Origin: Bugula neritina
Lineage: Eukaryota; Bryozoa; Gymnolaemata; Cheilostomatida; Bugulidae
Assembly (NCBI GenBank): GCA_964035545.1
Contig: OZ037769.1
Location: 8,843,429 to 8,907,428 of the forward strand
Direction of reading: 5' to 3'
Length of the DNA stretch: 64,000 nt
Shown: positions 1 to 13,000 of the stretch, in pieces
Position numbering within the stretch: the stretch's first letter is position 1
Layout: each line of letters starts with the position of its first letter
Notes under the pieces: generated by a model
The model's input: only the letters and a program-made list of their open reading frames with translations
The model's database searches: none
Told to the model about the DNA's origin: nothing
Made by a program: the position numbers and the translations under genes

Positions 1-1078
1 TTTTATTTTTCGTTAACCTTGTGAGTATTTCTTTCCAAAATAAATTATATTCTACATAACTAGAATAACTCAGCTCAACACACTATAACACTATGCAGTT
101 TAATTTATGTTAGTTATGATAATTATTTGTATATTTATTATATGACATGTGAGTGCACCATTATAAACACCAAACAGATTCACAGTGTGGCATGCCTTGT
201 CTGAAATCCCTAGATTTAGCATAAACTGTTAATTGAAGAATTAAACTTGATTCATAGCAAAAGGTTCTGCCATAAATTTGTGACGGTCATAATTTAAGTA
301 AATTTTATTCAATGTTAACTCTGTACACCCTCAAGTTATTCTTATATACAGGTAAACTATACTTTTACGAATTTAAAATATTTGTAATAGTCGGAAATTT
401 AAAAACGAATGTTTGTTTAGCCTTGGAATTTTTGGCAGAGTGTTACTTACAAGAAATTTTAAGACATGCCAAAGACATTTAAGTACCAGCTAAAATACTT
501 TAAGCGTAGGGCCACTTGACGTGCGAGAAAACTTGTTTAGCCCAAAAATGGGACGTTGTGCGCGGATTTTCATGCGACTAACATGCTGAGTGAAAAGTGC
601 GGCAAGCTCGTGTGTGTTTGATCTAATTGGCTTATCATCATTTAGCAAGCACACTTTTTATTTTGATTCACGTTTTAGTTTTTAGCGAACTGAAAACGAA
701 CTGAATTAAAACTGTTTCATATAGTTTACATTTCTGATTTTATAATATTTAAAGTCACTTTGCTGATGACGTAGTTTAAAAGCAAACGTCTGTAGGCGAG
801 CAGTAAAGTTAAACTCCAAGAACATTAGCTAATAAATTTCCGCACTTGAAACACACGCATCGTGTGTGGCAGGTCACTAGCGAGATGGGTTTTCTTGCAA
901 TTTTGACCCGTGCGAGGAATCTCGAGTCGTGTGGCCCTGTGCAAAGACAGCTTGATTTGAGTAAAATCGATGATCATTTTAGTTGTTGTATATTATAAAA
1001 AAAGTGGCTATGCATACAACAGATTTACCAACCCTACGTGTATTTCTATTCCAATTTAGAAAAATGCTCCTTCTAAAG
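1..1078. other. Intronic or upstream noncoding sequence, nothing recognised
   Basis: AT-rich sequence before the first recognisable TRPV exon. I see no coding exon, RNA gene or clear repeat. Because the first exon downstream already encodes a mid-membrane part of the channel, this stretch is probably an intron of that gene. The exons for the N-terminal ankyrin repeats and first transmembrane helices should lie left of the window. Confidence 0.5.
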
Positions 1079-4000
1079 GGATATTCTTGACTTCCTGTTT
1101 ACTTATAATCTGCTGTTTGCCGGTGCGAGTGGCGCACATTCTCACAACTAATACTCCTTCAAGCTCAGACAACCAAACTGAGTTGACTCTAACAACAACA
1201 CTAGCTACATCAGTGAGCAACGAAACTGACTTAATAAAAATAGAAGAGACCATGCTTTCAATAGCAGTGCCTTGTGCTTGGTGCATGCTTCTATTCTTTG
1301 CCAAGTAAGTCCTTTACTTCAGCAAAACAATCAATACATTTGGTAATTATAAGTAATAACTATAAAACATTTTCAATACGTATAAAGTAAAATAATGACA
1401 ATCCATCCATAAAAAATAACTGAACATAACGAACTTAAGCTATTTTTTTCAGTGAAATTATGTGAATATGTTAAATAACAAAATAGAACGGCAGTCAAGT
1501 CATCACAGGTTAAGTAAGTGAGAACACTGGTCTAACAAGAGGGTTGCTGCTGCTGGTTACAAAGTAATTATGTAAGAAGTAGGCTCTAGGGGCCACTACC
1601 ATGCATGTTCTATTTTCCCATTTAAAATCAGAGTAATAAAGATTAGCATAATTGGCTACAATTAATTTACAAAGCAATGATACTGATAAAGTAATGGTGA
1701 GAATACTGCAATACCGGGACATCAATATCTTCAGAGGTAGCCTATTGTATTATTTACTTTATACCATGAAGTGGTAATGTATCCCAATAACCTTCCAGTT
1801 AACCTGCCTCTGTTTAACTGACTGAAACAAGTTATGCAGCTGCCAAGCAACATTTTATTTTCTTTGTGTTTAAAAAGGAGACTGAACTTTGAGGCTATGT
1901 ATTAGTAACAATGACTGCTATTCTGGCATTCTATGGGAATAGTCTTTCAAAGAATGGCATATCCTGCGTATAAGTTAGATTGATTAATCAAATATTGCAG
2001 TATAAGAGAAAATATCATTTTCATATTTGTAGCTTATTATTACGTTATCAATACAGTTTAATTGATTTTAGGAAGTTATTGGAAACACACTAAAGCAGAA
2101 TAATATTAGTGTTGACACGTATAATATCTGCCTATACTCATACTAAACTGCTGCTCTAGCCGTAATGTAGCTAGTCCTGTCAATTTTTCAGTTACTTTTC
2201 ATAAGCAGTAACTCATTCTCATCGTCAAATTATTACTGTTTATACTTTGTAATATACCAATGTACACTCTCTATTATAGTCTATTGTTAGATACAAAGGA
2301 CAATGGACATGCTCAACTTTTATCCCATGCACCAGCCTAGTTTTAATTTAGCAGCATTGTTGGTTGATTTCTTTTCAATATAAATTTTTAAGTCTCAAGC
2401 ATTTTGCACAAAACAGTTTTCGTATCCTAGAACAAGATCGCAAAATAACTCAGTTGCAATTTTTTAATATACAAAAGATAAAAGCTTTTTAATGTCAAAA
2501 TTCTATGACTTCTATATTCTATCCCATGAGCTATTATAAAAGAAATATGCTTTCATAGTCAGCACAGATTTTTAACTTATGCATTTAATGGACTATACTA
2601 TAGTAGGTTTGTGGTTGAGGTTTTATTTGATGCAACTGTCCCAACATTGAAAGAAAAGTCTAGTCGGATAATGTGAAGCAATAGAAACACACTAAAAGCA
2701 TGTTTCATGTTTCATTCAGTTTGAAAAAAATTGGCCTAAAATAGTTTTGCACTACAAGCAGAGATCAAGTGGAAACCTTTGTTAAATCATACTTGTTTGC
2801 AGAACTTGACACGACTACGTAATATAAATATTCTAAAAATAATGTTGAAGCTGTGAATTAGTTATGCTATAAATGAAAAATCAATGCCTGGTTAGTTACG
2901 TCCAAAACCGTAACACAATTTGCCTTAATTTTTTTAAAAAATAATGCATTTTTCTACATGATGATTTATCTTTTAACATTAAACTGGTATATTAGTTAAA
3001 CTAGTATATTAGCAACTTATTCTTGGAGTTCAATATTATTTGACTTGATGGTTCTAGGGGACACAGCCTAACAGGCACTTCAGTTATGATGTTTTACAAG
3101 ATACTCATAGGTGACATTGTTCGTTTCATCATCATCTACATCGTCTTTCTCATCGGCTTTGCACAAGGTAAACATTCAGTAGCATACATAATAATATATT
3201 GTATAAATTGTATATTGAAAGTTATTTCAACAGTTTTCTAGTAGTGAATTGATTTCTGGACTTCTGTTTCCTTGCCAACACTAACCCCCTGAACACATTT
3301 TGCCATAATGTAGGCCATAGCATAAAATATCAGCCATTTTTAATGTCTTCTGGCTGAAGTCTATGACACTTCATTGGACATTTATATCCAATGAGTTGAC
3401 GAGAACATCTCCTTGTCCAATAGGAGCTCGACGCAATTCGTTGAATCAAGTGGTGCTTGATCTCGTTGCTTGATCATCGTACGGTCGGCTCTGACATTTT
3501 TTTAAAATGGCTGATATTTGACGGTACCGTTGACTTTCTGGTAAAGTGTGTCTAGGGGGTAAATATACAACGAATGACTTGACTAGTGAAAACAGGTGCT
3601 CGAAACAGTAACTCCAGGAGTTCAAGGTTTGATCTCACAGATAACTGTTCTAAAACAATATTGGAGGACAGAATTTTCATCTTTTGTGTCAAATAAACAA
3701 GCTTCGTGGTAAAGCATGCAAAGTGCTCCATATATGGCATTCTACAATATATTATTATATAAAACTGCCATTACCATGTATAATAACATATTGTATGCAT
3801 GGGCATATCATACTTTTGAAGACCGGTTCATCAATATGGGATGCTGTAGCATCAAAGAAGAAATGTTATACATGCTGTCAGCTGCTAATATCATACTTTG
3901 TCTTTAATGACACTAAAGGCTGTAGAGGTTGTGAACATAATGCTAAATCTTTAACTTAATATGGCAATCATAATTAAAGAGAAACTGGTGGTTTATGCTT

Positions 4001-7000
4001 GCAGTTTTCTACCTCTTATTCCAAGATGTAAAAGAGACAGCTAATTCAGTCACTATACAAACTTTTGAGACTTTTGGCCGGTCTATATTGTCTCTGGTAC
4101 ACATGACCTTCGGAGAATTTGTTGTAAGTTCATGTAGCTAATAATATTATATGCTTATACATTACATGTAGCTACTAATATTATACGCTTATACATTACA
4201 TGTAGCTACTAATATTATATGCTTATACATTACATGTAGCTAATAATACTATATGCTTACACATTACATGTAGCTAATAATATTATATGCTTATACATTA
4301 CATGTAGCTACTAATACTATATGCTTATACATTACATGTAGCTACTAATATTATATGCTTATACATTACATGTAGCTACTAGTATTATATGCTTATACAT
4401 TACATGTAGCTACTAATATTATATGCTTATACATTACATGTAGCTACTAATATTATATGCTTATACATTACATGTAGCTACTAGTATTATATGCTTATAC
4501 ATTACATGTAGCTACTAATATTATATGCTCACACATTACATGTAGCTACTAATATTATATGCTTATACATTACATGTAGCTACTAATATTATATGCTTAT
4601 ACATTACATGTAGCTACTAATATTATATGCTTATACATTACATGTAGCTACTAATATTATATGCTTACACATTACATGTAGCTACTAATAATATATGCTT
4701 ATACATTACATGTAGCTACTAATATTATATGCTTATACATTACATGTAGCTACTAATACTATATGCTTATACATTACATGTAGCTACTAATATTATATGC
4801 TTATACATTACATGTAGCTAATAATATTATATGCTTATACATTACATGTAGCTAATAATATTATATGCTTATACATTACATGTAGCTACTAATATAATAT
4901 ATGCTTATACATTACATGTAGCTACTAATATTATATGCTTATACATTACATGTAGCTACTAATATTATATGCTTATACATTACATGTAGCTACTAATACT
5001 ATATGCTTATACATTACATGTAGCTACTAATATTATATGCTTATACATTACATGTAGCTACTAATATTATATGCTTATACATTACATGTAGCTACTAATA
5101 CTATATGCTTATACATTACATGTAGCTACTAATATTATATGCTTATACATTACATGTAGCTAATAATATTATATGCTTATACATTACATGTAGCTAATAA
5201 TATTATATGCTTATACATTACATGTAGCTACTAATATAATATATGCTTATACATTACATGTAGCTACTAATATTATATGCTTATACATTACATGTAGCTA
5301 CTAATATTATATGCTTATACATTACATGTAGCTACTAATACTATATGCTTATACATTACATGTAGCTACTAATATTATATGCTTATACATTACATGTAGC
5401 TACTAATACTATATGCTTATACATTACATGTAGCTACTAATATTATATGCTTATACATTACATGTAGCTACTAATATTATATGCTTATACATTACATGTA
5501 GCTACTAATATTATATGCTTATACATTACATGTAGCTACTGATATTATATGTTTATACATTACATGTAGCTACTAATATTATATGCTCACACATTACATG
5601 TAGCTACTAATATTATATGCTTATACATTACATGTAGCTACTGATATTATATGCTTATACATTACATGTAGCTAATAATATTATATGCTTATACATTACA
5701 TGTAGCTACTAATATTATATGCTTATACATTACATGTAGCTAATAATATTATATGCTTATACATTACATGTAGCTACTGATATTATATGCTTATACATTA
5801 CATGTAGCTAATAATATTATATGCTTATACATTACATGTAGCTACTAATACTATATGCTTATACATTACGTGTAGCTACTAATAATATATGCTTATACAT
5901 TACATGTAGCTACTAATATTATATGCTTATACATTACATGTAGCTACTGATATTATATGCTTATACATTACATGTAGCTACTAATATTATATGCTTATAC
6001 ATTACATGTAGCTACTAATACTATATGCTTACACATTACATGTAGCTACTAATATTATATGCTTATACATTACATGTAGCTACTAATACTATATGCTTAT
6101 ACACATTACATGTAGCTACTGATATTATATGCTTATACATTACATGTAGCTACTAATATTATATGCTTATACATTACATGTAGCTACTAATATTATATGC
6201 TTATACATTACATGTAGCTACTAATACTATATGCTTATACATTACATGTAGCTACTAATAATATATGCTTATACATTACATGTAGCTACTAATATTATAT
6301 GCTTATACATTACATGTAGCTACTAATATTATATGCTTACACATTACATGTAGCTAATAATACTATATGCTTATACATTACATGTAGCTACTAATATTAT
6401 ATGCTTATACATTACATGTAGCTACTAATATTATATGCTTATACATTACATGTAGCTACTAATATTATATGCTTATACATTACATGTAGCTACTAATACT
6501 ATATGATTACACATTACATGTAGCTAATAATACTATATGCTTATACATTACATGTAGCTAATAATATTATATGCTTATACATTACATGTAGCTACTAATA
6601 CTATATGCTTATACATTACATGTAGCTACTAATATTATATGCTTATACATTACATGTAGCTACTAATAATATATGCTTATACATTACATGTAGCTACTAA
6701 TATTATATGCTTATACATTACATGTAGCTACTAATATTATATGCTTATACATTACATGTAGCTAATACTATATACTTATACATTACATGTAGCTACTAAT
6801 ATTATATGCTTATACATTACATGTAGCTACTGATATTATATGCTTATACATTACATGTAGCTACTAATATTATATGCTTATACATTACATGTAGCTACTA
6901 ATATTATATGCTTATACATTACATGTAGCTACTAATATTATATGCTTATACATTACATGTAGCTACTAATATTATATGCTTATACATTACATGTAGCTAC

Positions 7001-10000
7001 TAATATTATATGCTTATACATTACATGTAGCTACTAATATTATATGCTTATACATTACATGTAGCTACTAATATTATATGCTTATACATTACATGTAGCT
7101 ACTAATATTATATGCTTATACATTACATGTAGCTGCTAATACTATATGCTTATACATTACATGTAGCTACTAATAATATATGCTTATACATTACATGTAG
7201 CTAATAATATTATATGCTTATACATTACATGTAGCTACTAATATTATATGTTCACACATTACATGTAGCTACTAATACTATATGCTTATACATTACATGT
7301 AGCTACTAATAATATATGCTTATACATTACATGTAGCTACTAATATTATATGCTTATACATTACATGTAGCTACTAATATTATATGCTTACACATTACAT
7401 GTAGCTAATAATACTATATGCTTATACATTACATGTAGCTACTAATATTATATGCTTATACATTACATGTAGCTACTAATATTATATGCTTATACATTAC
7501 ATGTAGCTACTAATATTATATGCTTATACATTACATGTAGCTAATAATACTATATGCTTATACATTACATGTAGCTACTAATATTATATGCTTATACATT
7601 ACATGTAGCTACTAATATTATATGCTTATACATTACATGTAGCTACTAATATTATATGCTTATACATTACATGTAGCTACTAATATTATATGCTTATACA
7701 TTACATGTAGCTACTAATACTATATGCTTATACATTACATGTAGCTACTAATAATATATGCTTATACATTACATGTAGCTAATAATATTATATGCTTATA
7801 CATTACATGTAGCTACTAATATTATATGTTCACACATTACATGTAGCTACTAATACTATATGCTTATACATTACATGTAGCTACTAATAATATATGCTTA
7901 TACATTACATGTAGCTACTAATATTATATGCTTATACATTACATGTAGCTACTAATATTATATGCTTACACATTACATGTAGCTAATAATACTATATGCT
8001 TATACATTACATGTAGCTACTAATATTATATGCTTATACATTACATGTAGCTACTAATATTATATGCTTATACATTACATGTAGCTACTAATATTATATG
8101 CTTATACATTACATGTAGCTAATAATACTATATGCTTATACATTACATGTAGCTAATAATATTATATGCTTATACATTACATGTAGCTACTAATACTATA
8201 TGCTTATACATTACATGTAGCTACTAATATTATATGCTTATACATTACATGTAGCTACTAATAATATATGCTTATACATTACATGTAGCTACTAATATTA
8301 TATGCTTATACATTACATGTAGCTACTAATATTATATGCTTATACATTACATGTAGCTACTAATATTATATGCTTATACATTACATGTAGCTAATACTAT
8401 ATACTTATACATTACATGTAGCTACTAATATTATATGCTTATACATTACATGTAGCTACTGATATTATATGCTTATACATTACATGTAGCTACTAATATT
8501 ATATGCTTATACATTACATGTAGCTACTGATATTATATGCTTATACATTACATGTAGCTACTAATATTATATGCTTATACATTACATGTAGCTATTAATA
8601 CTATATGCTTATACACATTACATGTAGCTACTAATATTATATGCTTATACATTACATGTAGCTACTAATACTATATGCTTATACATTACATGTAGCTACT
8701 AATACTATATACTTATACATTACATGTAGCTACTAATACTATATGCTTATACATTACATGTAGCTACTAATATTATATGCTTACACATTACATGTAGCTA
8801 CTAATATTATATGCTTATACATTACATGTAGCTAATAATACTATATGCTTATACATTAAAGAAAATATTCTGTATTACATAATATGTTGAAAATCTAAGT
8901 ATTTGCTTTTTATATTGATTTATACATTTTTTATTACAGTTTGAAATTGGATAGTTTTATTAATTATAGAGGAGATAACAGCGACACTAAATTAAATACA
9001 CTTCCCATTCTACAATTTTCACTAAAAACTCGCATGTCTAAACACTCTTTGATGTTTGAAGTAAACAGTGTAATATCTACTATTTTAGTATCAACACTTT
9101 GATAGTACGAAGCACCCTCAATTCACAAAGATTATCTTTGTTGTGTTTATGATGGTGATGCCCATATTACTGCTGAACATGTTGATTGCAATGATGGGCA
9201 ACACATACCTCAACATCACAGCCAAGTCTGAGAAAGAGTGGATTAGACAGTGGGCTAAGATTGTGCTGGTACTAGAAAGGGCGTTCACTAAAGAGTCCCT
9301 AAGTAAATTCCAAGACCAATATTCTGTTTCCGTAGACAATCCACCAAAAATAGATGCAGAGCATATGGGTATGCGAGTCAGATTATCTTGTTCAAACCTT
9401 TCAATAATGTTTAATCTACTTTGTTGTGTTTAAAGCTATGTCTACACATTATCAACTTGTTTGTATAAAACAAGATAGCTGCATTTATTAAAATTCAGAC
9501 CTTTATTTCCTAAAATAAAAAGTGCACATGTTAATGCAGAAAATACAACTTGACACCTGAATATAACTTTAATGTGGCAGCAAATTAAGCCAATGAATTG
9601 ACTTGCATTATTCTTGAGTCTTCCCAGCGTACACTAGGGACCTGACCTGTAAACTTTTTTCTCATCAGCAATACCATCACAAAACATATTTTGATGTAAT
9701 TATATGCTATGCAGAGCCTTAGCACACAAAAAGTAGTTCTACATACAACTTTAGATGCTGACAAGGCAGATGGGAAGAAAGTAGTGTACAGGGGATTAAT
9801 GGTTATAAAACAATCAAATAAGACGATGGCCAAACAACGGAAGAGTGCCATCATTAATTGGAAGGTAATTTTCTGTTTCATAATACTAATGCAGGGTTTA
9901 TCAAGAGTGTAGTAGTGTAGTAGCATATACACATAGTTGCACTATTTACATATATGTATATCATTATAAAGTATGCTAAAAACAAAAAAAAAGCAAAAAA

Positions 10001-13000
10001 ACTCACGCAAGTTTATAGTCACTATCCCTCGGAGAAACCCCTGATAGAAAGGATTTTTGTTAAACCGGGCTAAGGACTTGTTCAGATGAGGCACAGGAGC
10101 AATTATGACTGGATGCTCTTCCTAACATCACCAATGGCCTTTGTCGGGGTTTGAACCCATAACTTCGTGTTTACAAAGCAAACACTCTAACCCCTAAACC
10201 ATGGCTGGTAAAGTTGTTCCTCAAAAAAAAGCATTTTTCAAATTATAAGATTTTCATGTTAATATATGCTTATAAATAGTAGGGCTATACTGCTTTCCTT
10301 TTCAACATAAATCTGATCAAATTGTTGTAAAATATTTATATGGTTCAGTATAAGGTAAAATTCTACAAAAGCACATGTTAAAACACAATTGATAACTAGG
10401 TTCTAGGATTATAATACTTTGACTAGACTCATCTGGCATTTTCAGAGAGGATTAGATGACAGGAAAAAACATTCTTTTATATTGTATAAAAAGCAAATGA
10501 TAGCCTTGAATCTTTGCACTTACTTGGTTAGGTGCCACTCTGATGCATCGCTAGTTTTCAATTGGAAAAATAGTTAAAAAGATTCAAGCTTGATGCGTGT
10601 TTATTAAATTATGCATAAAATTCTCTACAATCACATACACAGTTATTATATTTCCTCAATGCGCTTTGATCCAAACACATGTCAACTAATAAAGCACAGG
10701 TATAGTGATAGGAATCATTTGAGTTAGTAAATTGTGTTTAAAAAGTAACAGCAATAATTTTGACATGTATTAACTCACATATGTACTAGTCATGCTTGCC
10801 TGTTTTAATTTATATGCATATTACATAAAGTTATAACCAACGACAGCTATGATATATAATGCAGCAATCAGTATAGTAAATGTCCTTACAATGTCTTGTT
10901 ATTTATTAGTACAATACTTTGTGAATTATATGAGTCTGTTTTCAGTGGATGTTGAAAAGTACAATGCAGCTAATAAAGGATAAGAAGAAAGCTGGTTATG
11001 AAGGACCAATCACCTTTAAAACAATCTTTCCAGATGGAGACGATTTTCCCACATATGAAGGCGGAGCCAAAAACCAGTTTGCAAGTAAGTAGAGGCGTCT
11101 TCCACTCAGGATGGATATTTTTTTTAAAATGGGGTTAGTGATATTTCGTTTAGTATATATAGTTTACAGTATTCCTGAAGTAATTCAACAACTTTGAGTT
11201 GTTAAAAATTTATTATTCCCAGCCTGGGTGAATTTAGCCAGCGTATAAAATCATTCTATGCATTGTGACTGTAGCATACTACGCATATTATAGAAATAAT
11301 TATTATATTATAATATAATACATACTTAGCAGACTAGACAAGTTATATTTGAAATTTGTACCTTTCTTGAGATATAATACATAATTTCATACAAATTACA
11401 GTCATTAGTTGCACAGATAATATTGATGCATTTACAACCAGGTTCACTTAAAGCTGTGTTTTTCCGATGAGCTATATAATATAAATTCAAAACCTGTAAG
11501 TTAAATGGGAACGATTTCACAAAATTAAACAGCTTAAAACATTCGACATTTGCTACATTACTATTTACAACTTTAAAACGCCCAAAAAATAACCCCAATG
11601 CTGCTTAGATGCAACAATTTAACGGAAAAATGTAAATTATTAAAGCCCTTGAAACTAGTAGGTATAACATAATGATAACATACATTCTTTCATACACTAC
11701 CTTCCCATATGCTTTGAAATAAAATAATGAACTCTCAAAATGAAAATAACAGTCAACTTATTTAAGCCTTGTTTTGGCTTACAGAAAAATCTTATAAATT
11801 TAGGATGATTAGTGATTATCTGAAATAATAGCGCTACTTCATGGCACTGAATTACATAGACTTCTCATATCTATATACCAGCACACATCGTTCAGAATGA
11901 GTTGAAGATGGTAAAAAAATAACACAGTGGTGCAGTTGTCCGTTAAACTAAAAATTAAAATGTACGTATTAGAAAGAAATAAAATCTGGCTGTAGGTTTT
12001 TGCTAGAACTATTTTAACAGAAAAATATAAAATAGATAAATGGTAAATACTTGGAATAATAAAGCAGTGTTACAATGAACTTTGATTGCAATTATGTCTT
12101 ATTTGCAATAAATAAAGCTGACAAAGCAATTGAAGTTTTTAGTATAGACAACTATTACAAACTAAAATAACTCACTTATATCTGCTTGAAGGCTAAATAA
12201 ATGCAAACAATAAAATTACCTGCATTGGAATATGTTTTGTACAGGTCTATATGTTTTAATAAGTGATTAATTCGGAATAAATCATTATATCCTTTTGTGC
12301 TAATGTTAGGTCATTACCTTCAAGGTCAAATTACTGTAGCATATGTTTCTAAGTTCCCATGCAGCTAACCACTTTGTATGTTCATCTGATGGTAACCAGG
12401 TGGAATGGTGTTGAGGGTAATAAATAAGCTAGCTCTACCATGTAAGTGGTGCTTTTAACTGCTGCTTTAATATTTAGCAATAATATTATGCTACCATGCT
12501 TTATTTCTTGCAGTACTTTTTGCTAACATTTCTGCTCCGTCATTCACATAATCACATCATTGTCGTAGCTAGCATGAATTATATTTCTGCATATACTGAT
12601 CTCTAGCTAGCCGATATTAGTATCATACCAATAGTATCAGATAGGTGTCAACCATTGCTCTATTGTCAGCTACTCACTAACTCTAAGTGTCATGACTACG
12701 AAGTTGTATTTTTCTCTGATGGATGTTAACGTATTTTAGTTTATTTCACTACAATATCATATATATAAATATCTGAGCTTTTATTTTATCTAAGCTAACT
12801 ATGCTAGAGGAAAAATTGATCATTGTGCAAATTTAAACTGTATTTATTCATGATCAAGATATAATTGACGTCTAATGATTTTCGATTCTTTCAGGAGCTA
12901 ATTCACATATGATTTTATTTATGTTAGGTAAAACAAAGTTTCAGATTCAACCAGAAACTGTCCAAATACAGCTGAAATTATTGTTAGTCTTTTTCATTTA

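Noticed and set aside
4131-8858. CRISPR-like array because of regular spacing
   Set aside because: There are no unique spacers. Units are contiguous and similar throughout, and the context is an animal intron. This is a minisatellite.
10140-10207. Functional tRNA gene
   Set aside because: A and B boxes are present but the acceptor stem and anticodon arm do not form a proper cloverleaf. It continues into a SINE body.
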